Shown here: piece after piece, positions 36,701 through 43,326 of the stretch
Position numbering within the stretch: position 1 is the first letter of the stretch
Layout: the number at the start of each line of letters is the position of its first letter
DNA from: Terriglobus sp. TAA 43
GTDB taxonomy: Bacteria > Acidobacteriota > Terriglobia > Terriglobales > Acidobacteriaceae
Length of the DNA: 64,000 nt
Reading direction: 5' to 3'
NCBI RefSeq assembly: GCF_000800015.1
Contig: NZ_JUGR01000003.1
Coordinates: 275,071 to 339,070 of the forward strand
Made by a program: the position numbers and the translations under genes
The notes under the pieces: model-generated
What the model was told of the DNA's origin: nothing
Database searches by the model: none
The model's input: the letters and a program-made list of their open reading frames with translations, nothing else

Positions 36701-36833
36701 GCTTCCCATCCAGCACAAACAAAACTTCCTGGGGGACGGTGGATACTGGCCGAAACGCAGAAAACTTTTGTTCAGGGAACATACGCTGACTTGGCTCTAC
36801 TGCGCCAACAACTTCAGATTTTGGCAAGCTCAT
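33750..36833 (-). CDS. fdhA: Formate dehydrogenase alpha subunit, molybdopterin enzyme with NuoG-like N-terminus
   Basis: A 1027-residue subunit. The N-terminal 2Fe-2S domain has CYHSRLMGPIETCDTCMVEV; a His-Cys 4Fe-4S segment (HMLYCTVCDNNNENC) follows, then two ferredoxin clusters (CILCGQCVQAC, CVSCGQCVTVC), a further 4Fe-4S at CTYCAVGC and the molybdopterin domains. The metal ligand position is Cys in NCSRYCQSPATTG, not selenocysteine. The start at 36833 follows GGGAGGG; eight codons upstream are excluded. No FdhB/NuoF-like diaphorase gene is adjacent, so the electron acceptor is unclear. It heads an operon with DUF1641, fdhD and a DUF7009-like gene. Confidence 0.92.
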   Translation of the reverse strand: MSLPKSEVVGAVEPSQRMFPEQKFSAFRPVSTVPQEVLFVLDGKQIVAHTEDLLIDSILNEKDLPHICYHSRLMGPIETCDTCMVEVDGEIVRACGTSIKAGMNAVTDTARAKAARMEALDTILGNHMLYCTVCDNNNENCRVHNTTRSLGVEHQKIPFTPKPYEVDMSNPFYRYDPSQCILCGQCVQACQTVQVNETLSIGWELDRPRVLWDGGMQIGGSSCVSCGQCVTVCPCNALMEKSMLGEAGYMTNLPHAALDKLIDVVKEIEPEMGYGVIMQVSEVEAHMRESRIKKTKTVCTYCAVGCSYDVWTKDRKILKVVPAHGDSNQISTCVKGKFGWDFVNHEDRLKKPLIREGDTFREASWEEALTLVASKFTQIKAETGPDSLAVIASSKTTNEEIYLMQKFGRQVIGTQNIDNCSRYCQSPATTGLFRTVGYGGDSGSFEDLVFSSVILIVGANSAEAHPVLAARMKRAHKFFGTKLIVADPRNNELAQRADLHFRPRPGTDLVWLSAMSRYMFDHGHAKLDFIEKSVNNLEAFRQSLEPFTLEYASHVCQIPLATLEQLAKELAAAKTVAICWAMGVTQHIRGSDTSTAISNLLLTTGNYGHRAGGAYPLRGHNNVQGAGDMGAAPNFYPGYQAVDDPAVREKFEKNWGVKLPADRGMDNHQMVEAAIEGKLRAMYIAGEDMIGADSNSNHVAKAFEKLDFMVLQDIFFTETCRYADVILPAAPALEKDGTFTNTERRIQRLYQALPELGDAKADWKITQEIARHMGADWNYSHPSEILAEMASLSPIYAGASYARLQGYDTQQWPISEEGVDQPVLYLNGFPFPDGKARFYPVSFVEPLEQPDTEFDLFLNNGRQLEHFHEGNMTNRVHGIHEETPERYVEISPELAQERGVESGRWIRLTSRHGSIKIKALVTSRVEGRQVYLPLLSQEGPVNVLTGSHADDATNTPAYKETAVNLMVLEELGNSPLNPLNFRANGRPTPQMGVEVERKWKRKDYHEPGAPQLVTIQSTNGHKKGMEA

Positions 36834-37462
36834 CGGTCCCTCCCACCACATTGCCATGATATGCGCCGTCTACATGTATGCATCGGATAAGTGAGAGGCT
36901 CCCTGCGTGCGGTCGGGATTTACCGACGGCCGCAGTATTCACCATCATCGATTTCCAACGTCCGGCAGTAGCGCCCACAGCACGGCTCCGCCCAATGAAT
37001 CATGGACCACGAGCCTCTGTCACCTATAGAAAGCTATAGATAGGCGTTGCTCGACTCTCTCTCTGTCGACGATTCTCGACTTGTGTTCTTTGACGGTCGC
37101 ATTGAAGACGATGTCGGGAATTGTGTCGAGCGATATTGCCACGACAGTAGACATTAGTTGCTTCCTCGATTGGAGGGGATGGAAAGTTCATCGTGACATA
37201 GTCCAGTCACGGCTTCCCATCAACCATTCATGGCGTGTGCTGATGAATTGACGAGCGACACTCGCTGCACGATGTCGTGCCACGAATGCCGCGAACTCCC
37301 TGCGGCGCGTAGAGGAGCGAATCCTTCCTGGAAATGAAGCGAGTAAGGTTTAAGTATTGACACAATCGCGCTCCAAAGCCCTTATGAGACCTCGATCGGT
37401 AAACCGTCGATGCGTCATTCCTGGGTTGTATATCTCGACATCTTGAAGTTCAGCGCGGATGT
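36834..37462. other. Long intergenic region upstream of fdhA
   Basis: No credible gene is seen in this 629-bp stretch. About 75-100 bases upstream of the fdhA start lies a hairpin, TGCG-GTCGG-GATTTA-CCGAC-GGC-CGCA (36908-36934), which could act in the fdh leader or as a terminator. The rest, including a TTGACA at about 37358, probably contains promoters for the flanking divergent genes. Confidence 0.4.
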
Positions 37463-37804
37463 GTGAAGCAGGCGACAACGAACGGAAAAGCAAATGAGCT
37501 GCTGATTGAACTCACTAACGCGCTGAATGACGCGAAGGTTGATCTCGCTATCGACTATGAAGAGTTCAGCGCGTCAGGAATGAAAGAAGCGCCCCACGTT
37601 GTCAAGATGTTCACGGATAATGTGGTCCTCGGATTCCCGATCCACGACGATGGAGAGGATGAGTTCGGGTCGGATGATTTTCATCCTTGGGTTGTGGCAA
37701 TTCAGCCTCTCAAAGCGAGGCTTTTCGTTCGTGGAGGCAGCGAGCCGAGTTCGTGCAACAAGCTGTTGCACAAACCGGAAGCCGCATCAGACATTGGATT
37801 TTGA
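37463..37804 (+). CDS. Hypothetical protein
   Basis: A 113-residue acidic open frame starting at GTG. Residues 12-50 are predicted helical (LLIELTNALNDAKVDLAIDY), followed by a VVLGFPIHDDGEDEFG strand-turn region and a basic stretch PLKARLFVRGG. I recognise no family, and no good ribosome-binding site precedes the GTG. It lies alone between the fdh locus and the defence block. The amino-acid mix looks like a real protein, but a chance open frame cannot be excluded. Confidence 0.35.
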   Translation: MKQATTNGKANELLIELTNALNDAKVDLAIDYEEFSASGMKEAPHVVKMFTDNVVLGFPIHDDGEDEFGSDDFHPWVVAIQPLKARLFVRGGSEPSSCNKLLHKPEAASDIGF

Positions 37805-37839
37805 GCCAGATCGCCTCCATCTTGCTCGGAGCGGCCCTT

Positions 37840-37906
37840 CCGAACGTTTTTCGACCGAAGAGGTCGTTTCCGAACATTTTTCGACCGGAATGCAGTATTT
37901 TCGACC
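37840..37906 (+). repeat. Short tandem direct repeats, CCGAAC-n-TTTTTCGACCG
   Basis: CCGAACGTTTTTCGACCG at 37840 is repeated as CCGAACATTTTTCGACCG at exactly 30 bp distance (37870), and a partial third unit, ATTTTCGACC, follows at 37897. The spacings of the TCGACC core are 30 and 20 bp, about whole helical turns. This could be a protein-binding array or remains of an element boundary. Confidence 0.5.
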
Positions 37907-38186
37907 AAGGTGGACGCTGTAGGAATCGAATCAACACGATAACGTAGTTTGAACAACATGCAGGTCAGCGGATGACACTCTAGACCATGCAAAACGGCCC
38001 ACAACGAATAAACAGAGCGCACGCAGAGCGCGTAAGAATCTTAATTAGAGGATCTGCGACGACCGCCCTATAGCAGGTTTTCAATCTGCGGCATTCCCTC
38101 TCAGCTGATCGAGCGTTGCTCTCCGCGCGTCGATAGCCTGCCACTACAGCGGAAGGTCGAACTTTTGGTCGGGAATCGGTAGTGCG

Positions 38187-38876
38187 TTACTGGTCTCCAC
38201 TTACCTTGCGCGGCGCTCGGCAAGCAGAGCCAAAAGCAAACCCTCGAAAAGTAAGGCAGTAACTACCGATCATTGCAATCGTACTGTATTCAACTTTCGC
38301 AATGAGATTTGCGGCTTCGAGGTTCGCAACACAAACATAGAAATTCGAGTCGTCTTGTGAGGGAAAACCGGCGATGTATGCAGTCTGCATTTCCCCCAGA
38401 TCGAACTCTGTGCGCGGTATTTTCCCGTTGATGTTGCGGTTTTCATATATCGAAAACAATTCATTGAGGAGTCGCGCCTCATCGATCGCCAGTTGTTTCA
38501 ACATGGCTATGTATGCGGGACGCACCTCGTCCACACCCGACAAAGAAGCGGCATTGGCTAATAGAGTGGCCCACATCGTGTGGATTTCTTCATTCTCTTC
38601 GAACGATGCACCTTCGAGAAGCGGAAATAAGATTTTCGGGGCAACTGGCCCCGTCTTAATGCCCGCGGATTCGGCCATTTTTGCAGCTTTTTCTACGCAG
38701 GCGAGTTGTCGCTCGTATCGATAAAGACGAATCTGATCGCGCATCATTTCAGCAATTTCATCTGATGCCGGACCGAGCATTCGCTTCACGACCCCTGTAA
38801 AAGGGATGGCTATCCCCAGCCCTGCTGCACTCTTTGCTACGAGCGATCCCGCCTTCACTATCTCGTCAGGATTCAT
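38187..38876 (-). CDS. Abi-alpha (DUF4393) family protein, probable phage defence
   Basis: A 229-residue protein matching the Abi_alpha family (formerly DUF4393). A glycine-rich hydrophobic N-terminal segment (SAAGLGIAIPFTGVVKRMLG) is followed by a helical core with the typical EIAEMMRDQIRLYRYERQL, PPLEGAS-like FPLLEGASFEENEEIHTMWA and LLANAAS. The ATG at 38876 (MNPDEIVKAG) is preferred over the one five codons upstream. Members are associated with abortive infection in lactic acid bacteria. It lies next to an AbiE-like pair, which supports a defence role. Mechanism is unknown. Confidence 0.8.
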   Translation of the reverse strand: MNPDEIVKAGSLVAKSAAGLGIAIPFTGVVKRMLGPASDEIAEMMRDQIRLYRYERQLACVEKAAKMAESAGIKTGPVAPKILFPLLEGASFEENEEIHTMWATLLANAASLSGVDEVRPAYIAMLKQLAIDEARLLNELFSIYENRNINGKIPRTEFDLGEMQTAYIAGFPSQDDSNFYVCVANLEAANLIAKVEYSTIAMIGSYCLTFRGFAFGSACRAPRKVSGDQ

Positions 38877-38971
38877 ACTTTCTCCAGTCACGTAATCCTA
38901 CGACTGCAGAGACGCCATTTTAATAATCCGAACCGAGAGGTTTGAAATCGCTGGAGACCTACTGTCTAGGC

Positions 38972-39751
38972 TTAGAGATGGAAGGTCTCACGGATAGCTT
39001 CAAGGAGCGATGCAGGAGCGGGCGCTCGGTTGCCAAGCGTCGCACGGAGCGCAGATAGGATGTTTACCCAATCGGGGTCATCGGCTGGAAAGCCCGCGAG
39101 GAATTGCTTCATGTCGTCCTGCACGCGCGGATCGATCTGCGGACCGGCATCGCCGGTCAATGTCGCAGCCAGGCGAAAGACATCGGCACGATGTTTTTCG
39201 ATGTCTTTCTGATCTACCCTTTCTCCGTTTTGTTTGCGGTGTACGAGATCAAGCCACGCCTTCGCTTTGAGCGGGATGAGAGCCAGAGCGGATACCACGG
39301 AAGGGTCAGAGTTCGGGACGCGATGATTGAGGATGAGCTGATAGTACACATCATCGAGGAGGATGGCGGAGAGACTCGCTTCTGCCTCATCGAGAGCAAT
39401 CGGGACGATGGTTTGCGACTCCCAAAGCGTAATGCCTTCCGGTTTGCGGCTGAAGACTTCGACCACCGCGGGATATCCGTCTTCTTGCGGTTTGGCGAAA
39501 CGATACAGGACGCGACCACCATCTGCCTTCTGACGAATCTCGTATTTTCCTGATTCGATGAACTGCCAAAATCTTTCCACGAACTCCTCGGTCAGAGCTT
39601 CGATGAGGATGACAATGTCGAGGTCCTTGGTGGCGCGGAACTCCCAGCCCAGTGCCTGATACCACTCATGACAGGCGACACTACCAATCATGAGATAGGA
39701 ATCGGGAAACGCGGCGAAGTGTTCCTTAAATGTGTCGAGACCACGAATCAT
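38972..39751 (-). CDS. AbiEii-like nucleotidyltransferase, probable type IV toxin
   Basis: A 259-residue protein with a nucleotidyltransferase core: SYLMIGSVACHEWYQALG supplies the GS motif and FRATKDLDIVIL the metal-binding Asp-x-Asp. The C-terminal half is helical, with ALIPLKAKAWLDLVHR, common in AbiEii/DUF6036-type enzymes. AbiEii toxins transfer nucleotides to tRNA or other RNA and are held in check by a DNA-binding partner. The start overlaps the stop of that partner by four bases (ATGA). The catalytic Asp pair is intact. Exact subfamily is uncertain. Confidence 0.75.
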   Translation of the reverse strand: MIRGLDTFKEHFAAFPDSYLMIGSVACHEWYQALGWEFRATKDLDIVILIEALTEEFVERFWQFIESGKYEIRQKADGGRVLYRFAKPQEDGYPAVVEVFSRKPEGITLWESQTIVPIALDEAEASLSAILLDDVYYQLILNHRVPNSDPSVVSALALIPLKAKAWLDLVHRKQNGERVDQKDIEKHRADVFRLAATLTGDAGPQIDPRVQDDMKQFLAGFPADDPDWVNILSALRATLGNRAPAPASLLEAIRETFHL

Positions 39752-40755
39752 ACGATTACCTTATCGAGGAGATATTGAAGTTCCTTCTGCACTCGCTCGT
39801 CGGCGTTTGCGCGCAGAGATAGGTAGAGTGAGCATGGGTCCACAGTGTCGCCACGCGGGGAGAGTAGAGCGGGATCGTACGCCCAGCCTTCTAGACGCGC
39901 ATCCGCGCCATCTCGTCCAGGGGCGAGGCTGAACCTTCCAGCGCTCCATGCTGCCTGGACGAACCGTTCCCGGATTGCAAATGTTGGTACGCTGTCTTCG
40001 TTCAGCATGGTCAGCTTGGCGAGCGCTGTTGTTCCAGCGAGAGGGATGTCCTTTGGCTTCTTCTGCCAATGTATCCAGTGCGTCTTGCGTACGGGACTTT
40101 TGAGTAGGGGCTCGGCAGTCTCCCAGATCGTGCGTGGCGCTCCGAGGAACTCAAGATATACCTCGCGTCCGCTACGGCGGAGCTCACAGAGTCGGACGTT
40201 CTGGAGCTCTTCGTTAGCTCTGCTGATCGCCATACGGGAGTACCCTAGAAAATCGGCAATGGTGGCCTGCGGCACCTGGTCAAGCGGCTGCCGCACCAAA
40301 TGGTACAGAACGATCAACTGTGCTGCAGTGGAGAGCTGCTGCAGCGGCTTGGTGCCGCGTCGCGCGTATTGTTCTCGGAGGTCGACCATCATCATAGGAA
40401 GGAACATCTGTGTTCCGGGAACGATGAAGGGGACGTGCTGCTGCACGAGCCGATTTCGGACGTGAGCGAGCACTGGCTGGAGCACGAGGGCAACCTCACT
40501 CCCCAGCGCGCGGCGAAGGACCTGCAGTTCTTTTGTAATGCCGGTCGCGGTCACCTCCTCGGTGGTATCCCGTACATCAGGCTTCTCAATGGCAAAAAAG
40601 AGTCTCTTCCCGAAGAGGTCTCCCTCTGCGAGAGCGAACTTCTCCCGCATGAAGAGAGGGAGCTGCCGCGCGGCAGACGCAGGCAGGTGTTGGAGCCAGA
40701 CGCGATCTCCAGCGATCTGAAGCAGATACCGTTCGAGTTGGGCGTAAGCATCCAT
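39748..40755 (-). CDS. AbiEi-like antitoxin with winged helix-turn-helix
   Basis: A 335-residue protein. The middle contains a winged helix-turn-helix (QATIADFLGYSRMAISRANE, residues about 170-190), flanked by an N-terminal region of unknown fold and a C-terminal domain that may contact the toxin. Type IV antitoxins of the AbiEi type have an N-terminal wHTH that binds inverted repeats and a C-terminal antitoxin domain; the layout here differs in having about 160 residues before the HTH. It is the first gene of the pair and is preceded by a perfect inverted repeat 17 bases upstream. Confidence 0.7.
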   Translation of the reverse strand: MDAYAQLERYLLQIAGDRVWLQHLPASAARQLPLFMREKFALAEGDLFGKRLFFAIEKPDVRDTTEEVTATGITKELQVLRRALGSEVALVLQPVLAHVRNRLVQQHVPFIVPGTQMFLPMMMVDLREQYARRGTKPLQQLSTAAQLIVLYHLVRQPLDQVPQATIADFLGYSRMAISRANEELQNVRLCELRRSGREVYLEFLGAPRTIWETAEPLLKSPVRKTHWIHWQKKPKDIPLAGTTALAKLTMLNEDSVPTFAIRERFVQAAWSAGRFSLAPGRDGADARLEGWAYDPALLSPRGDTVDPCSLYLSLRANADERVQKELQYLLDKVIV

Positions 40756-40772
40756 ACGTAAACAAAAATATC

Positions 40773-40797
40773 ACGATAACCTTTTTATTGTTATCGT
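40773..40797. promoter_or_regulatory. Inverted-repeat operator candidate before the AbiE-like pair
   Basis: ACGATAAC (40773-40780) and GTTATCGT (40790-40797) form a perfect 8-bp inverted repeat with a 9-bp spacer in an AT-rich stretch 17 bases upstream of the AbiEi-like ATG. The size and position fit an autorepression site for the wHTH protein encoded immediately downstream. Confidence 0.6.
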
Positions 40798-41270
40798 TAT
40801 TTATTTTGTTACGGTAGCGGGTCGAAACGCCGTTAGTCCTTTATTTTCTTCTGTGAGGAATATTTCTACGCGCATCTTAAGCTCCTTGCGCAATTAGCCA
40901 TCGTCGGGAAATGACCATTCCAATCGGCGATGGCGATCCAAGGAGAACCGTTTGGAGGAGAAACGAGTCTGTTACCAAACCTGACCTAGCACCACTACAC
41001 AGGTCTGGCTTAGAACCAGCCCGTCCTCTCTACCTCCCAATCTCCATAGCGGATGTCCATGGGCATCAACGAGGCAGTGTCGTACCAAAGTGCCATAGGG
41101 CTACCATTCCACAAATTCATCTTCAGGGCGTTCTTTGCCCTGTCTGACAATTGGTCCCACAATCGGGCTGCACAGCAAAGTTTTCGAAGGAATCGAAGAC
41201 GAACTGCACTAGCGCATCGCTCTTTCGAGCGTCCTTAAGCCCTAGGAAGCTTTGAACGAATGGACGATCC
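40798..41270. other. Gene-free stretch next to the defence block
   Basis: No gene is recognised. The word AACGAGTCTGTTAC-C-AAAC at 40962-40980 recurs with one mismatch at 61182-61200, right after repeat copy 3. It may mark the edge of a mobile segment. The remaining open frames are short and lack family character. Confidence 0.4.
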
Positions 41271-41279
41271 CTTGGCGGA

Positions 41280-41483
41280 ATGTTTGAAATCTCCAATGTT
41301 CGGGCGGGACTCGACATCGCGGCAAGCAGAAAAACCTCTGCTGCACGAGGAGTTGAGGTCATTGGTATAGACCGCTACACGTTGAAGCGTCTCGACCCGA
41401 AGGGTGTGCTGCTGGGATTTTCTGCCCATCATGAGACCGCGATTAGGAAAGCACTCATTCAACTCGCTAGATCGTGGAGTTGA
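41280..41483 (+). pseudogene. C-terminal remnant of a MocR-type regulator
   Basis: The frame encodes ARGVEVIGIDRYTLKR, then PKGVLLGFSAHHETAIRKAL, which correspond to the last 60 residues of the aminotransferase-like domain of MocR regulators (compare FGLEVVPISTFTAQYKQKP and LMLGFAGCNANEINRGVEVL in the intact gene at 43327-44841). Nothing of the DNA-binding domain or the PLP-binding core is present upstream. It is a leftover of a second MocR gene. Confidence 0.55.
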
Positions 41484-41523
41484 TCGAGAATGGGACTTTG
41501 AGACCTGTTTGGATGTGATCTAA

Positions 41524-41727
41524 TGGGTTCCTCAAGCCCGGTGGGTTGAAGATGGAAAGTACTTCACGTCCTCGGGCATCTCAGCCGGCACAGACATGGC
41601 TCTTGGCTTGATCGAGAGGTTGTTCGGACATGACGCCGTTGTGAACGTTGCTGGCGGTGCAGAATATGAATGGAACAGTGATCCTCACCACGACCCCTTC
41701 GCCAAGTTAAATGGTCTGGTGAAGTGA
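41524..41727 (+). pseudogene. C-terminal remnant of a DJ-1/PfpI family protein
   Basis: Directly after a TAA, the frame gives QARWVEDGKYFTSSGISAGT, DMALGLIERLFG and EYEWNSDPHHDPFA, a clear match to the C-terminal third of DJ-1/PfpI proteins (transthyretin-like or AraC-associated type). The nucleophile-bearing first part is missing. It follows the MocR remnant on the same strand, so the two were probably lost in one decay event. Confidence 0.6.
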
Positions 41728-41884
41728 ATCACCTCGCTCAATGACATGCTGTGTTGGAGAACGCCACAAACATCACCCGCGTTGCGGCTTGGAAAAGTAG
41801 GAGCAGCGCGGGTATTTCAGTCCAACTGAGTGTGGGGCCCGGATCAATTCAATGAGAACGAGGCCGTACTCAACTTCAACCGGA

Positions 41885-42664
41885 CTACCACGTGTAAGGG
41901 CTTGGGCTTCCCTCTTCCTCCCTCAGCCATTGCTGCCACGTTCTTCCGCCTGATAATCCTTCCACCGGTTCAATCCGGCCAAGTTGTTTCAGCTTGCCAA
42001 TGCGGGGAAAAGGCAACACAATCTTCTTCATTCGGTTGCCGCGAAGCCATGCGTGAATGAGTTCACGTTGCGTGAAGCTCTGAGGTCCATGAACATCTGG
42101 CGAACGCCCCTCTTTACGATCCATAGCAAACTTGCAAAGCACCTCAGCTGCGAACGCAACGTCGATCGGTTGGAACTGCAGTTTCGGAGCCAGAATGATT
42201 GGTCCGACCACAAGGTGCGAGAGGAGGCGTGACACGAAAGGATGAAACTGAGCGATCCGCACGATTCCATACGAGATGCCACTCAACTCGAGATCGCGTT
42301 CGTCCGACAACTTCGACTTGTAGTAGTCGTTATAGGGCGCAGCCGATTCCATACTGCAAATGCTCACGTACACGATATGGCATCGTGTACGTCTCGCGAC
42401 AGCGATGAGATTCCGCATGGTGATGCGATCTTTTTCCGGCTCTAAAGGACTTGAGGCGCAGTGAACTACGACGTCCGCGTCGGCAAGACAAGACTCGACG
42501 CTTGCCGCGTCTGTTAGATCGCACTGGAGCCAGTGCCCAACGAATCCAGGAGGTTTCGGCTTCCGCCCGAGCCCCTTGGGCACCAATCCGCTCTCATTCA
42601 GCCGTACCGCTAACGCCGCACCTAGAACGCCCGACGCCCCGGTCACTACATAGTTTGCCGACAT
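41885..42664 (-). CDS. NAD(P)-dependent epimerase/dehydratase-like protein
   Basis: A 259-residue extended-SDR-like protein with the nucleotide motif VVTGASGVLGAALA (GxxGxxG type), VVVHCASSPLE, and VSICSMES followed by a YYKSK active-site box (NDYYKSKLSDERDL). RIAQFHPFV and SFTQRELIHAWL resemble NmrA/SDR_a5-type members. The ATG at 42664 is chosen because GGGAGAGTG precedes it. It is one of two epimerase-like genes in this region (the other at 45883). It lies downstream of a cupin gene in the same direction and may share its transcript. Confidence 0.85.
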   Translation of the reverse strand: MSANYVVTGASGVLGAALAVRLNESGLVPKGLGRKPKPPGFVGHWLQCDLTDAASVESCLADADVVVHCASSPLEPEKDRITMRNLIAVARRTRCHIVYVSICSMESAAPYNDYYKSKLSDERDLELSGISYGIVRIAQFHPFVSRLLSHLVVGPIILAPKLQFQPIDVAFAAEVLCKFAMDRKEGRSPDVHGPQSFTQRELIHAWLRGNRMKKIVLPFPRIGKLKQLGRIEPVEGLSGGRTWQQWLREEEGSPSPYTW

Positions 42665-42771
42665 CAGTTCACTCTCCCACTTGGCAATGCATGCAGACTG
42701 CTGCCGGAAGCGCCTACCGCGATTCAGCCTCACGCGCGTCAGTCTGCAGGACTCTACGTCGTCCCGGCTGT

Positions 42772-43155
42772 CTACTTCACCGGAGTAACGACAGGAGCGC
42801 CTTTGTCCTTGACGAAGAACGCGATGAATGTAGCGGGGGACGTGGCGCTTGCGTTCTTGCCTTCGAGGTGAATATCGTCTGGGGCTTCATAGAACGTGTC
42901 GCCTGGATGCAGAGTTACAGAAGGTTTCCCTTTGAGTTGCATAACGACCGTGCCTTCGAGAACATAGACGAAGACATGCGCATTATGCCGATGCAGACCG
43001 TCGCTGTGCCCCGGGGGGAATGTGACTTTGACCATCAGGCCCTCTTTGCCGGGAATGCCCGATAGGTCTTTCGATAGGAGCGGTTGCACGTCCGCGCGTT
43101 GTGCAAGGGCCACTGGAGCAATGCAAAACATGAATAGTAGAAAAAGCCTTCTCAA
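42772..43155 (-). CDS. Secreted single-domain cupin, paralogue 1
   Basis: A 127-residue cupin with a signal peptide (LFLLFMFCIAPVALAQ). Metal-site motifs are GHSDGLHRHNAHVFVYVLEG (two His and Glu position) and LHPGDTFYEAPDDIHLEG (third His). It shares DLSGIPGKEGLMVKVTFPPG with DLAGTEGKEGLMITVDIAPG of the cupin at 45433-45840, so the two are paralogues. No catalytic function can be assigned; such small periplasmic cupins often bind metal or quench small ligands. Its promoter contains a TGGTCTA/TAGACCA repeat shared with the MocR control region. Confidence 0.88.
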   Translation of the reverse strand: MRRLFLLFMFCIAPVALAQRADVQPLLSKDLSGIPGKEGLMVKVTFPPGHSDGLHRHNAHVFVYVLEGTVVMQLKGKPSVTLHPGDTFYEAPDDIHLEGKNASATSPATFIAFFVKDKGAPVVTPVK

Positions 43156-43190
43156 GTGAATGTCCTCCAGTTAAAGAGGGTACTTATCAC

Positions 43191-43233
43191 TGGTCTAGCT
43201 TTCTGTACCATATTGGAGTTCTGGAATAGACCA
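43191..43233. promoter_or_regulatory. Candidate MocR operator upstream of the cupin gene
   Basis: TGGTCTA at 43191-43197 and TAGACCA at 43227-43233 form a perfect 7-bp inverted repeat (29-bp spacing) 36-78 bp upstream of the cupin start. The half-site resembles the TGGACT/AGTCCA arms found before the MocR gene, so both may bind the same regulator. Confidence 0.45.
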
Positions 43234-43326
43234 TTGCAGCAGATCACGAACTCCTGCGGGATGCTTCAGACCCACTCCCTTCGACGTCGTTTCAGGCCTG
43301 TGTCCTCCCTATAGCATCTGGACCGA

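Noticed and set aside
33750..36833. Possible selenocysteine codon in the formate dehydrogenase
   Set aside because: The catalytic position reads as Cys within NCSRYCQSP and no in-frame TGA is present, so no selenocysteine insertion needs to be assumed.
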